Origin: Chaenocephalus aceratus
Taxonomy: Eukaryota; Chordata; Actinopteri; Perciformes; Channichthyidae
Assembly (NCBI GenBank): GCA_023974075.1
Contig: CM043788.1
Coordinates: forward strand, 15,711,428 to 15,775,427
DNA length: 64,000 nt
Direction: 5' to 3'
Below, piece by piece: positions 43,009 through 56,890 of this stretch. The translations under genes were made by a program, and so were the position numbers. Every line of letters starts with the position of its first letter. Position 1 is the first letter of the stretch. The notes under the pieces were generated by a model that saw only the letters and a program-made list of their open reading frames with translations, had not been told where the DNA came from and did not search any database.

Positions 43009-45685
43009 CTGTAATAAAAGGAGAAGATAAATTATTGCATTTCCTCTTTCATCAGCCGAGACCTTTTATATCTCTCTCGCTCACACACACACGCTCACAC
43101 ACACACACACAAACACACACACACGGTATATGTGGCCAATCTTCACATGCATGCTGTGCTATTACATCCAGCTCACATCCCAGAGAAATTACTGTGAAAA
43201 TTACATCGCTGACAATGACTCTTAATGATAACTCACACACAGCTGTGAGAAACAGTAAAGATATCTTATAATGGGTGATCTTTGGAAAGGGAAAGCCATA
43301 TTAGAGAGGAATGTGTTTACACGTGGTAGAGACATTAAGGCACAGCAAATGGTAAAGTGAAGTAATTAAAGTAAAAATATAATAATAGATCCATAAACAA
43401 ATCTTACCCTTTAGTGTGGTAATCTTTCTTAATATCAAAAGTAAAGCCAATTTAAACACATTCAAAGTTCCTGGTTTCAGGAAAGCTGAAAAGAAAAAAA
43501 AACGTGATGAATCAAATTTCAAAAATAATTTTCTGTTCCTGTGGCTCAGGTAAGAGGTTCCAGGCACTAATCTGTCTGAAAGATATCCATAGAGTGATGA
43601 TGGCCATGCAGGTGAAATAATCTGATTTCAGAAATATGATAAGTGCCTCCTTTCAGGCGTGGTCCCTGAGGAATGAGGACACAGGTGACAGCAGGAGGAG
43701 TTCAGGTACAGGTGCTTTAGTGGCAGCTCTGACCCCTGCAGGTACACAGTGACACAGATGTATTGCACAGGATCCCTTTCTCTGGGATTGGAATATAAAA
43801 TAGATGGACGGGTACAATTTACCTGTTTTATATCGAAACATTAATAAAGATCCTATGTGTCCGAAAATGTGCTATCCCCAAAAAACGAACAAGGTCACAT
43901 TACTCTGAAAAGTTCCCTACAACCAACAAAACTTTGGATCAACAGGCATATGTCTTTGGGATTATGGGCTTTTTGAGTTTATGGGCTTTCTGTACAATAC
44001 ATGTAAGGATGCTGGTTCTGGATGCTATACAAGTTTCATATAACGCAAGCAGCTTTGTATTGTACAGTATATAGGGGAATTTACACAATAACAACCCCAG
44101 GTGACATAACATGAGATAGAAATACGTTTGCAAGATGTATCAAATTGTTGTTCAAATGATGGGCTTTTGAACTTCTGTGCTTTCAGTACAGTACAAGACA
44201 GGGTTCTTGACCCAAGTGAAAGCTATATCGACCATTGACTTTTTTGACTTTGACTTTTTAATTATGCATCTTCTCATGCAATCACATATACTATACAGGG
44301 GTTACATTAGCAACCAAATAGGCACACAATGTTTGTTCCAGGCTGGCAAAAATGTCCCTGCTGTATGGATGCTGGTTCTGGGTGCTAAACAAGTTTCATT
44401 AAATGCTAGCAGCCCTAATATGCTCTGTATAAGATATGGGGAATTACACTCCAATAACCTGAGCTAACCTGATATAGCAATACATTTTCCATATATATAA
44501 ATATATATATGAAAATTGAAAAAAAAAAATTCTGTTGGTGACTTTTTGCCTCATTCTTTTTCAACACAATATAATGCAGGTGCATATTGTAGGAATACCT
44601 CTACAGTACTCTCATTAAATGTTAAAAAGTTAGCACTTCTTAAACCAACTTGTGGTGATAACATTGGCTTGATCAGATAGCTTGAATGTGAACAGCTTAT
44701 CCACAGTTAGCACAATATTGACATTAAGTTACTGAATAGTACAAAATATTTGAGGATAAAACACAACATCCAACTTATATTTCTTCCTTTACACTCATAA
44801 AATCCCAAACCACTGCAGCAGCACCCACTTTGGCCATCTGCCTCTCTCCTTTGGCTGTGTTGCTGCTTTATGCTGTCGACTCTATTGTTCCTCTCTCCTT
44901 CCTTTGTTCCTTTAGCCCCTGAACACTGCAGTGGCCCCTGCTCACCGACAGAGGGGAGTAGTGAATTGCAGAGAGCCCCCTCTCATCATTGTTCTCCTGC
45001 AGCTTCAACTGGTGATGAGTGTTTCCCTGAGAGGAATTTGCTTTTCTTTGTCCAGGAAGACAGGAGTGAAAAGAAGTAAAAACTCAAATAAAATGTTCTC
45101 TGTTTATTTGGCATCATCACTTCGGGATGCTGCCAATTTAGTTGTGAAATTGAGTTCCAATTCAAATCCAACCAATTTAGATAAAATAAGGGTTAGGGTT
45201 ACCAAAATAAAGCTGTAGCTAAAAACTTGATGACAGATATTTTTTATGGTTTGGCAGTTCTATGGTTGAATGCAGCAGCAGGAGCCAACAGTGTTTCCCT
45301 TTGTCTCATCACATGTTTCTGCCTAAGATTCTTCTAGAGCCCATTTATATAGAGCTGCAGGCAAAAGAAAAAACTCCCTGAAAAATGGCAAAAGCCCTCT
45401 GCCCGATGCCACCTTGTTGGGGAGTTGAGCCCATATCAGCCGAAGTCTTTCTCAGTAATATCCCTTTAATGGCCCCATTTTGAGTTATGACAATCTCACC
45501 CACACCATCATTAACCCACCGGTCCTTAATCTCAGCAAGAGGACCACCTGTCAGGCTTTGTTATCCATTAAACTGTTAATAATCTCTGCCAGCGTCCCGC
45601 GCACGCACACACTGTCACCGCGGCGAGTGGAGAATGAAATGATCAGATGTGTGCTTTTTCTCCTCTGATGAAAGCAGTGGCAGGC
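43009..45685. other. Region upstream of the tspan1 start
   Basis: Probably tspan1 5' intron and intergenic DNA. It contains an AC microsatellite at 43081-43125 and a diverged direct repeat (44007-44083 and 44367-44451). I could not identify the non-coding first exon or promoter of tspan1. Confidence 0.5.
44007..44451. repeat. Diverged direct repeat, 360-bp offset
   Basis: GGATGCTGGTTCTGGATGCT at 44007 recurs as GGATGCTGGTTCTGGGTGCT at 44367. Similarity continues for about 80 bases in each copy (ACAAGTTTCAT, AGCAG, GGGGAATTTACAC versus GGGGAATTACAC). It is either an old tandem duplication or two copies of an unrecognised repeat. Confidence 0.75.
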
Positions 45686-45686
45686 T

Positions 45687-46431
45687 GTGGATATCAGATA
45701 TACGCTTTACAACATCAGGAGGATACGTCCCCAGCTGACCCAGAAAGCGACACAGGTTCTGGTCCAGGCTCTCGTCATCTCACGCCTAGACTACTGCAAC
45801 TCCCTCCTGGCTGGTCTACCTGCATGTGCCATCCGACCTCTGCAGCTCATCCAGAATGCAGCGGCTCGTCTGGTCTTCAACCTTCCTAAATTCTCCCACA
45901 CCACGCCGCTCCTCCGCTCCCTTCACTGGCTTCCGGTAACTGCTAGAATCCACTTCAAGACAATGGTACTTGCGTACCATGCTGTGAATGGATCTTGCCC
46001 TTCCTACACCCCAGCACGTGCACTCCGCTCTGCATCAGCCAAACGGCTCGCTGCACCCTTGCTGCGAAGGGGACCCAAGTTCCCATCAGCAAAAACACAT
46101 GGGTTTGCTATCCTGGCTCCAAAATGGTGGAATGAGCTCCCCATTGAAATCAGGACAGCAGAAAGTGTACACACCTTCCGGGGCAGACTGAAAACTCTTT
46201 CGACTCCACTTCGAGCAATATAACTATTAACAAAGCACTTATATACTAATAAAGGACTGGCTTATCTAAAGCCAGTTGAGTAGCACTTGAAATGCTTTTG
46301 CTCTATGAAACCTGATGTACTTATATGATTCTGTTTTCTTCAAGTTTGTATTTTGTTGGTCGAACGCACTTATTGTAAGTCGCTTTGGATAAAAGCATCA
46401 GCTAAATGCAATGTAATTTAATGTAATGTAA
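45687..46431 (+). mobile_element. 5'-truncated L2-like LINE
   Basis: An open frame (45687-46223) encodes about 178 residues of the reverse transcriptase C terminus: QALVISRLDYCNSLLAGLPA, IQNAAARLVFNLPK, LRSLHWLPVTARIHFKTMVL, APKWWNELPIEIRTAESVHT. These are hallmarks of the L2 clade. The 3' end GTAAGTCGCTTTGGATAAAA, followed by GCATCAGCTAAATG and (TGTAA)n (46375-46431), is the typical L2 tail. Catalytic motifs are absent. The frame has no stops, so the copy is young. Confidence 0.9.
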
Positions 46432-47071
46432 TATCTTGGGTGAGATGGGGAAGGTAAAAAACAAAGGGTCCCTTAATGAGGTCAGTCAGATTGAGTATTA
46501 TCGGTGGCCCCACCAGGGCAGCTGCCACAGTTATGCATACTGCTGCTGCTATTACATGTATACCGTGTAGATCCCAGGTGAGCATTGATTCATCCGGTAA
46601 CCTGATTTTAAGGTTGATAAAATATCATCCTGCTCGAGCTCGGCAGCGTTAATGGTCCGACTGCTCATTAAAAGCTCCTAGACACCTTGATAAAGTTCTG
46701 TGACTCATGGTGATCAGCCTGGAAATGATGAATACTTTTAGTTTGACACACTGTTGCTACAATTTGTTGTTGAAACAAGGAAATGTCTTATAACTAGACA
46801 CAGAAACATGTCTTAAAACTAGTCATAGGGAATGGGTTTGATAAATTGATAATGCCAGAGATGTCAACCTCAACACTTGTGATTCATCTGAAAACCTTAG
46901 CGTGTTAAGAAAAAGTGATGGAAATGAATTACATGTTGAAGTTCGACTCCAATTTCCTACGGATTTTTACCATCAATGGGCTTTCACCTGGTTAAATAAA
47001 GGCTACACACAATTACATGGCAGTGAAAAGGCAAAGAAAGCAGAGGAATTGGCACAAGCTACATGTATTGA

Positions 47072-47305
47072 ATGGTAAATGGAGTGTACTAATATACTTA
47101 GCAGGTCTTTTCGACCCCTCAAAGTGCTTTACATACGAGTCATTCACCCATTATTCATGCTGAGCTAACATTCATACACATACCGCCATCAGGAGTTAAG
47201 TATCTTGCTAAAGGAAACATCAACATGTTGACTGCACGGGCTGGGATCGAACCCACAGCCTTCTGGTTGAAAGATAACTGCACTTCCTCGCAGCCACAGT
47301 CACCC
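47072..47305 (-). mobile_element. tRNA-derived SINE, antisense
   Basis: On the - strand it begins GTGGCTGCGAGGAAGTGCAG, a tRNA-like A-box region, and carries a perfect B box GGTTCGATCCC (complement at 47247-47257). The body includes AAGTGCTTTGAGGGGTCGAA, and the tail CATTTACCATT is the family's usual end. Same family as the copy at 41397-41705. Confidence 0.8.
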
Positions 47306-48813
47306 TATTGAACTGACAGGAGACCATTTTACATCAGTAAGCAGCAATAACACAACATGTTTTACTTTATTCTAACTCCTAACCCTAACTACTAACAACT
47401 AGCCAGTCCGCTATCTCCAACTTCTAGAAACTAGCGCAAGCTTGAGCAAAATGACTTTCCTTAGTTTTCTATCGTGATTTAGTGCATTTGCCATTTGTCA
47501 TTGATTAGGTGTTCCGTTACACGAGGTAGATTCCTCCCACCAGTTTGTCATCCATTTCTTTATTACAGCACCACACATGAATACTAATATTTCAAATTTG
47601 TGATAAACCTTTATTGCATTTTTGTCATTAATGCTAAATGTTTTAATTGATTGACACCACTAATAATTAGTACCATAAAAGTACAGGTGCGTAATTAAAA
47701 TGACTGAATTGTCGTATAAATATAGTTGCTTGAGATTCATAAATCATAATGAAAGTTTTTGAATATATTATGAATGACTATTTTCAAGGCATTTTTGTAT
47801 GTTATTCATACTGACAGTGATAGAAGAGAGGAAATGAGGAAGAGAGATGGGGAATGACATGCAACACAGGTCCCCAGACGGCTTTAACTGGGGACGTTAC
47901 GGTTCATGGTTGCCAACCTTACATCCCTTGGTTAACAGGGTGCAACGTGCTTTTAAACGTTCAAAGGGCATCACTCACTGCTGGCCTATAGAAAAACATC
48001 ATTACCCCACCTTGTAAGCCCACATACAAGTACTATGTCCAGCGTTGACTCTTAGTCCTTCCAGTAAACGTTTTAATTTGCTCCATCTTGAATTCTATCA
48101 GTTCTCTCTAGAGAATATAGTAATCAAAGACTTGACACTAGCTATCTAGAGTCAATTGTCCTGTTGCTGTCATCTAAAAAACGGTTTTGACTAAAGTGTT
48201 TTGGAAGAAAACATAATTATGTGCACTGGCCGTTTTTCTTTTCAGTTCTCAAAGTGCTGTTTAGTTGTGTCACACATAATTCCTTGCTTCTGGTTATGGA
48301 AGAATTGTTGATGTTTTATTGTTGTCCAATTGATAGTTCCCACAAACTCAACTAAGATATTTGAATTTCTGCTTAAATATTAATGATGCAGAAAGAAATT
48401 GTTTCAGTATTACCATTTTATGCCATTGAACACACTTTAAAAACATTTCCCTATTGAGTCCGTTTAAAGAAAAAAGATAGGATGAAATTCGAGGAGTTTT
48501 AATTTTTTATTTAGCAATGTCAGTAAAACAAGGATTTACAAAACTGAAGCAGAGAAATAACTGTTTTCAAAGGATTTAGGGGACTTATTTGTACTTTAAA
48601 AGAAGAAATCACTACTTATGTTAAAGGTTAAAGGTAACCTTATGTTAAAGGTAACATATGTTAAAGGTTTCCCTATGACTTTGAAACCATTACATTATAG
48701 TTTATTTGTGCTGAAAGTAAAACTGCTCAGTTGTTTCTCTTAGTTATTTCCTGAAATGTTGACATTGTGGAGATTCATTTTTTTTCACCTGAACATAATA
48801 CACTGCTGGAGGC

Positions 48814-48814
<1 letters not shown>

Positions 48815-48890
<76 letters not shown>
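48815..48890. repeat. (GT)n microsatellite, 76 bp
   Basis: Uninterrupted GT array followed by GCATGCAG. The Cys-Val reading frame across it is an artefact. Confidence 0.95.
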
Positions 48891-48892
<2 letters not shown>

Positions 48893-51800
48893 ATGCAGTA
48901 TTGCGCTGACAGGCCTTATGTTAAACGTATTTTTTTCTGATAGAGACCGCAAAGTTCATGACCCTGTGAACTATAAACCACCAGTACGAGGCCTCTTCAC
49001 TTTGGATTGGCGTAAATAGCCTCTGGTCATAGAGCGTGTGCGTTACAAAAATCAGATGATGATGATGAGGGCGTTGATAGTGATGAATACTTGCACCTAT
49101 CCTGGCCTCTCCTCTCTGCACCCCCCCTGAGGCAGGATGAGTCTCTAATCTCCGTGTTGTTGTCCTCGGTCAACAAAGGGGGGGAAAGAAAATCTGTGGT
49201 GATGAATCTGCTTGGAACACGTCGCTCTGACATCCCATAATGCCTTTTGTTCAGACAATAACAATCGCTGGTCCCAATCTTTATGAAGTGCCTAATTATT
49301 TCCACATGGCAAATGATTTTGAGAGCCTTCACCTAAACGAGCGCAGCAGTCACTTTATTATTGTTCATCATCCATTATGTCGACATTACAAATTGATAAT
49401 TTCTCTCAAGTGAGGGATGAAAATTGGGGGCCGGAGTGGCGCCGATTCAGACCCCGTCGGCATAGGGAGAGGTACCCCAGTGACCTCTATTGTGTCTTCT
49501 GTGCTTTAATTTATCACACACACACACACATAAGCATCGCATATTAATTCACAGCAATCCATTAGGCCATAGGAGGTCCATGGTCCATAAATCAAAACTA
49601 AAGGGCTGGCTAATTGACTCACACACAAAGGAACAGGACGGCTATGAGGAAGATAGGAACAGATAAGAGATGGGGGAGAAGAGATGAAGAAATGAGGAGG
49701 AAGGAGTTAATGGAAAATTAAGTGAAGGACGGGAAAAGAGGAGGAAGAGAAAAAGAGCAGCGGTGTATCGCTGCCGTTGACCTGCGTGCCTCCTTTGTTC
49801 TATGACTGATGGTATTTCGCAATGACACACATTGCTTATGAGCCCCTGTGGCCGTGGGCTCGCTCTCACCACCTATAGGGCCACTGTGCAGCGACAGCAT
49901 ATAGGGGACAATTCTCGCAGGGCTCTTAGAGGCGCTGCTAATTAGCTAAAAGGGGTCATTTGTATGCAGCCTCCCTGTCTCTTTATCTGCCGCTCTTTCT
50001 CTGGCTCTTTCATGGTCTCTGCCTCTTTTCCTCTCTTGGTTATTAATCCATTTCCCCCCTTGTCTTTATCTCAATTTGTCTCTGCGACTGTAATTGCATC
50101 TGGTGTAATAATTAGCGTAACTTGAGTCTAATAAGTTGGCTGTTAGGGCTAACAGATTAGAGTTCAGAAACTTCCATTTCCTCCTCCTTGGTTCTAATGT
50201 ACTTACAGAAGGACATTAGCACCTTCTAATCTGTTACGTGTCTCAAGTTTCTGTAGGTGGAATTAACCATACATGGTTAGTTTTAGTGTGGACAGAGGTA
50301 CAGTATGGGTCTTCTTAGTAATTGAAACAAGACCTGGGTCCAGATGTAACCTAATATTGCTCTTAGTTCTGTTTCTGTGTCTGTATTTCAAAACTCAAGT
50401 AGATCCAAGTTGACTTGATCATGACCAGCTCTGAAACGTATGCATCCATAAAATAAAGCATAAGCATTTGTTCACTATACTTTATTGGCAAAAATATAAA
50501 AATGTAGGTGTAAATGTACGTTTTTGTACCTGCCGGATTTTATTCCAGGTCACATACATCTGGTGTTGGTGCTTTTGTTTTACAGCTTCACAGTGTTTTT
50601 GGTTCATATAAGTTAATTTGTGACATTTTGGCTGCTTTAAAATTCATCATTGTTTGGTTTTTCATTGCTCCACCCATCGGTCACTTCTGCTTCAAAAAAC
50701 CAAGGCGGCGATGTCCAAAACGCCAAACAGGATGCTTCAAAAGGGTATTTCCCCAAACCAATTCCATCATGATCACTAAGTACACTTCTTACAGTCTTTT
50801 CTTACTTTAAGGGTTTAGACTCTTGATAGAGTTTTATTAAAAAGTGATTTCTCATTGTCTAGTTTGAGACGTTTTTAGTAATATCTTTCAAAAATGCTGT
50901 AGCTAACACCTTTTATTTATTTCCTTGATGTTGCATCTTTCTCCCAAGTCTTTGTTTTCTGTCGCTCCTTTCCTTCATCCCTTCCTTCCTCCTGTCCATC
51001 TGCCTTTTTTACACGCTACAGCACACACACTCCTGGCCCTCAGCACCATTTTCAGTTTCCCCATCTTGTGTAGAGGATTGATGGAGATATGGGAAGCTGT
51101 CATGCAGTAAATAGCATGGACATTGGCTCCCCGCCACGAGATGGGAATCAAGCCTGCTTCTTGTGCTCTTAACGCTTCCTCCCCTCTCCCCTCTCTCACT
51201 GTAACTCTGGGCACCCTCCCGCCTCCTCTTCTTCACCTGAAAAATAGTTAAGTATGGACCGTGGAGGGCAGCGAAGCCACGGCGAAAGCCTCCCCTCCAT
51301 TCCTCACTCTGATGCACGAGCCAATGTGCCTCCCCTAACAAAAGGCTCTCCAAAGCATCACTCCTTGTCCTCCTTCAAAAGTATAAAATATATCTCTCAC
51401 CTTCTCCTCCTCCTCGGCTCGGTCTCCCTTTCCCACTCATTCCCTTCCTCTCCATTTCTTTGTTTTGCCCAGCTAGATGAGTTATTTCCCTGTGACGTCT
51501 CATCAGGCATGCAAAGCGCCTCATCGCGGCATCATGGACAATGAGTCCCTCTGGCTCGTGAAAGGTTAATGCTTTGGATGATTGTAAATTGGTTGGCTAT
51601 TTCAGGGGGCCGTGAAAGGGATAAGTCAACCATAAAATTTGATCGGCTGCCTCCCTCTCATCCTCCTCCACCTCTCTCATCTGCTGCATCCGCTGTCACT
51701 TCCCTCTATCATTCTCATTTTCATTCTATCTTTGCTGTCTTCATTTTTTACCCACATTTAATTCCTTCTTTATGTTGCCATTTCCCATTTGGTTACCCAA

Positions 51801-54571
51801 ACAGGAGCTCAAAGGTCATGAGACTAACATCCCATCCCTGTGGCGTCCTCCCTGGCTTTGTCCCACATTAGGGGAGGATTTCACAGAAATGGCCCCCTCT
51901 CCCTTTACAGTATACCTTCGACCACAATTTACAGTACAGCATGAGACTACAGTGGGGAATCACTTTAGGCTGGTCAAAGACGAGTAGAATGACTTTCATG
52001 TGCTCACATGGTTATCATTAGACCCAGCTGGAGTAGACAGCGTCCCCATGTCGCCCTCCATAAAGCAGTGACCCCTCAACTCTTTGAACAATAACGGCTG
52101 GCATCTGGGTGGCTCAGTGAGCCGAGACATGTTTCTTTTTTCCCTTCACTGTAAACTAAAGAGAAGGTATACTTAGTTTGTTTCCTGACATGATTATTAC
52201 AAGTCTTCCAACGAAACACAGGTCATTAATCATTGCCATCCAAAAGGCAATGCTTGTAATCAAATTGCTACAACACTAGGCAGGAATTCTCGTATAGTGT
52301 TCTTAATTGTTATCAAAATATGCATGAAAACCAACAATTACGTAATCATATCAACACATTACGAGTGAAATTGTCAACTGGGAAAAGCAGACAACTGCCC
52401 CGGGGCCATAGATCCAGAGGGGCAGCAAAAAAGAGTGCATTTTAATTATTTTTGATAGTTTGTTTAATTGCAACGTTTAAAGGGAATGTACAACAATAAG
52501 GTACAACTATCAACCTAAGGTGTGGCTGTGTGTCAAAAACTACATTAATGGCCTTTAATGTTTAATTTGATATGCTGTTTCCCCAATGAATAATCCTAAA
52601 AATAACTTTAGTTTGATTAGATTACATCAACTGAGGCCTAAACGTATGGTTTTTGCCTTGTAACATCCATACAACCATTTCGATGTGGTGTTATCTCATT
52701 TGTGAGGGCTCGAAAATTAGGCGACATTATGTGCAATGTGGCAAAAAAGGAGCTGATTGTTACCCTTCTAACATGACCTTTTACATGTTTCCACATAAAT
52801 GTACATTTGCTCTTCCCTTATATTGAAGACCAGAGGTGTCAGAATGCATGACAGAGGTCAATGCTGTATTATCCCACAACACCAACCCTTGTTGCCAGTC
52901 GCCTGTTGGTTTTTGTGTATGTCCCAACCTGCACAATAGCCTTGATGATGGCCTATTATTTTGCGTTTTTATCTTTACGGGTGCTTTTGTGGAAGGAAGG
53001 AAAAGATACCCTTGTATCTGTGGACAAGGCCGAACAGACATTCTTGAAAAACAGGTAGTACTCGTTTTTTCACTGTGTTGAACAAAGCTACTGTGTAAAG
53101 TCTGTCCATGAACCGGTTAATGTTTTTTTTCTCAATCTTTCAGAGCGGCGAATGGGCCTGAGTCTGACATTAGTTTGCTTGTAGAAAAGTTCTTAAAACA
53201 AAGTTATAGTATGAATACAAAATAAATGGTTTTGCTTGGAGGATGTTTTACTGGCTTACAGAATATAGGTCTCTGGTTAGTGTGAATATTACAGTTGCAG
53301 TGTGGGCCTGTGTTATTCACATGGATTAAATGGAGGCTGGCGGTCACATGGGAGACTCTCTGCATAAACTGCCTCGGGGTAGATTATCACCCACCTCCAT
53401 TACTGCCACTCACCACAGTAGGCCTACCAGTCCAAAGGTGGAGGACACATCTCAGCTCCAGTGAACACACGTGGCAACACACATGTGAACACACAAAGGG
53501 ACCACCATCTAGCAATGTCTTGTAACTGGGTTTAATGAAAGAGAAGCGTAGTAACATAAAGTCCTCATCTACCAAATAAGATTTACGTGAAACAGTCTCA
53601 AACTGTGAGGCTAATAAATTAGACACCATACACATTCATTAGGTCCATTTATTCTGGATCTTATAAAGTGGTCAGAAACCATGAAATATGTTATAATTTC
53701 TCATTTCATGCTGTTAAAGCTAAGTGCAGCCCAGCGTGCCCAGGAAATGTGTTTATATTGGATGAATTTGCTGGACACAATTCACGTCAGAAGTTATGCC
53801 TAATTTAGAGCAAATGGAGGAAGCAGTGTGACAACTATCTAGCGTGACGAAAACTAAGGGTAATATGAGCGACTTTGACACCATAGCTTGCCTGTCTTAT
53901 CGTGTCTTAAAAAAAATAACGTATATTTTCCATAAACTTAACCCATTGTTTTAGTTATTAAATACATTTCAAAGTAAAAAATGTAAATCATTAAAAATAA
54001 GTGTCATCAACATAGATGATGATATTAGCAGTGATGTGCTAAGATCAATGAGGCAGTTACTAAACTAAACTTGAGCTACCCTACAAACAATTTCAATATT
54101 CAACCACTTTTGTAGGTTAATCAGTAGGTTTGACACTTCCATGTATACTTGGTATATGTACAGTGCTTACTTGTGTAGTGTGTGAAGGTAGCCTGCAGCT
54201 AGTCGGTAAATGGAACATGCTAGCATTGTTAGCTGTAACAGCCGGCAAGGCTAGCTGACAGTTTGTACGCTTTAGATTGTCATCAAACTACACTAATTTG
54301 TTTTCCCTTTTTCTACTTTTTACTTACTTCCACCACAAGTCTTATTACGTCACTATGGTTTATTGTCAGCACTCACGACACATTTCGCAAATCGAACAGG
54401 GTGTTAGCTTAAAGCAGTAGTGATTTTTGTATTAGCTGAATGGCCAACCCAGTCTCATGGCATTTCGTGTTCACCAACACGATTTCCCCCTTTTTTTCGT
54501 GTTGCACAGCATGATTTTAAAAGCAATGTATTTCTACTGGTAATGTGTTTCGTGCCTGCAGCACGTCTTTT

Positions 54572-55352
54572 CAAATCAAATCAAATCAAGTTTTATTTAT
54601 ATAGCACATTTATAAACAATTTTTGGTCGAGCCAAAGTGCTGTACATATAATAAAAATAGCCTACAGTAGAGACACTTTACAGCAAATACAACAGCACAG
54701 ATTGTTCAGAATATCAGTATGAGAAAAACGACACCCTCTATCCTTAGACCCTCACATCGTACAAGGAAAAACTTCCAGAGAAAACCCACAGTTTAAGGGG
54801 AAAAATGGGAGAAACCTCAGGGAGAGCAACAGAGGAGGGATCCCTCTCCCAGGACGGACAGACGTGCAATAGATGCCGTGTGTAAATCAAAGAGATAATA
54901 CATTTTACAGCATATAGACCGAATGTTAGGAAATGCATGTGTCTGTAATAAGAAGATGAATCCACGAGGATGTCAGCTACAATCCTGTGGAAGCCATCAG
55001 GGAAGCAGCATGACGAGACCCAAGGCAGGACCGCAGAGACAGGTTCAGCCACGACCCAAGTCCACGACTTAATCCAGAACTCAGGATAGAGGATCCAAGA
55101 CACAGGACTACAGCAAGAGGATCAGCCTCAACTCCGGATCCCGGCGTAGATATACATACAAAACAAGAAAAAAGATTTGGCTGGGTTAATCGGAACAAGA
55201 GAATACACAGACACAGACGGAGAGGGAAAAGGTCATTGGATAAAAGTTATTCTTGATAACCCTCTAGAAAGATCTCATGAACTTCCCCACTCAATCTATC
55301 AAGACCCGAGCAGTTCTATTAAATATAGAATAAGAAACAGAGATAGGGAGCA
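54572..55352 (-). mobile_element. RTE-like LINE 3' end inserted in the left arm, antisense
   Basis: Read on the - strand the insertion ends TGTGCTATATAAATAAAACT followed by (TGATT)n, the typical fish RTE/Rex3-like 3' end. It contains the complement of GGAGGGATCCCTCTCCCAGG. CTTTT occurs at both junctions (54567-54571 and 55353-55357), and the intact right arm shows the uninterrupted target, so the insertion boundaries are firm. Confidence 0.8.
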
Positions 55353-56599
55353 CTTTTTCTCCGGTCGGGTCGTGGAAGACCGGAAGCTGTGTGGTTAATA
55401 AAAACATGTTCTTACTCAATATCAAGCCACAATTATTGCTTTTATTTTAAATCGTATAATTTTGGACTTTTGTTGCCGTCTGTGAGGAAAATAAATGGGG
55501 CTCAGAGCCTCAGGATACTGAAATCTGTATTTTTTAAATCTTTTTTTCCTTCTAATTTGTTATACTTTTCAAAATAACACACTGCTATTTACTCACCAAT
55601 AACACACAATTATCCTTGCTTTTATTTATTGGTTTAATTCCATAATCTCGGGCTTTTTTGGCATCCGTCAGGAACTGAATTTCAAAATAAAAATAACCGG
55701 AAACAGATGTAGGCATTTTGAGCGATTACCCAAGATCCTCAGCTATGGTTTAAGCTCGCTGATTGGATGTTTTAAACTTTTAGCCGCAATGCATGCTGGG
55801 ATTTGGTGTTTATATTATATGAAATCCGGAAAACATTTTAAAAGAATAAAATAATACTTAATTCCGAGTGCTCTTGCTTTTCTCTTTGAAAGTCATCACA
55901 TAACGGCATTGTAATACACGGTCCGGCTGCATTACATATTACAGATCTGCCTTAGTTCTTTATTTATAGAGCCCTGATGAGAAGACCTTTGTAAAAACTG
56001 AAGAAATGCCGCCGAAACTGAATACTTGACGTGGATCATAAATATATCAACAATTAAACAACATCTTCAATTTCTCTTCACACAATACGTCTCCTTGCAG
56101 TATCAACACTAATTCGGCTGACTTTTACATTTGATCTAATTCATAGATAGGTTATAGGTTACACCATAACGGTGCACAGCTGATATAAAAGGACTTGTAG
56201 TTTTTAAAGATATTACTGATTTTCTTTGAATGTAAGAATGTAAATACTGAGTCTGAAATAGTATAGCAATATGCTGTAAAATGATGTGAAAGCATGAATA
56301 AAACTACACATCTTCAGATGTTGTACATACATAAGTGTCCTACACTAATAATACAATACTTTCATAAGGGGAAAGTAGAAGGTCTGTGATAGAAATATAG
56401 AATATAAAAAATCAAGAAGATATATAAGTGATCTCTACAATAAAACAGTTTAGTGCAGGATGTACAAAGATATTAATAGGAGGAGGTGCAAAACAGAACA
56501 ACGAATTAACCTTTATTTAAACATTAAATAACAGATTAAGGTCTTCTTTTAAATAAGAAAAAAACTTTGAGGGTATCTATCTACAGATAAATATTAAGC

Positions 56600-56890
56600 C
56601 TGACAAAGTACTTAACGTCTAATATATTGCTTTCCTGCAATGTTAACTATGTTGAAGCACTTATTTTAACTGATATTATACATATGAATTATACTCTTAT
56701 GTATGTAGATAGATTAAGAAATGTGCAGAATATGACAATTTAATGGTGGAGGTACACACATATTGATAGATGTCTTGTAATGCACTGGTGAGGAACCTGT
56801 GACCCAAGTTTTTCATTCATTGCATAACTACACCGTAGTTGTGTATATGATATGTCAATAAACCTTTGAAAATCTTGAAATCTTGAAAGG
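56600..56890 (+). repeat. Possible LINE 3' fragment in the foldback centre
   Basis: GTCAATAAACCTTTGAAAAT followed by CTTGAAATCTTGAAA looks like a LINE polyadenylation-type tail with short terminal repeats. No coding sequence or target-site duplication was identified. Confidence 0.35.

Larger units (their letters stand above)
46432..54444. other. Intergenic DNA with SINE and microsatellites
   Basis: Holds a SINE at 47072-47305, short tandem units of TATGTTAAAGGTAAC (48615-48670) and a GT array at 48815-48890. Long stretches (49.0-52.1 kb) are C/T- or G/A-rich with no coding signal. Some of 49400-49560 and 49920-50260 is repeat-poor and could be conserved non-coding DNA. No gene was recognised. 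Confidence 0.55.

Noticed and set aside
45647..46223. Stand-alone protein gene of about 180 residues
   Set aside because: The sequence is the C-terminal part of an L2-type reverse transcriptase followed by the LINE tail.
47220..47305. Functional tRNA gene on the - strand
   Set aside because: The B box is good but the sequence runs directly into the SINE body, and the A-box arm does not pair.
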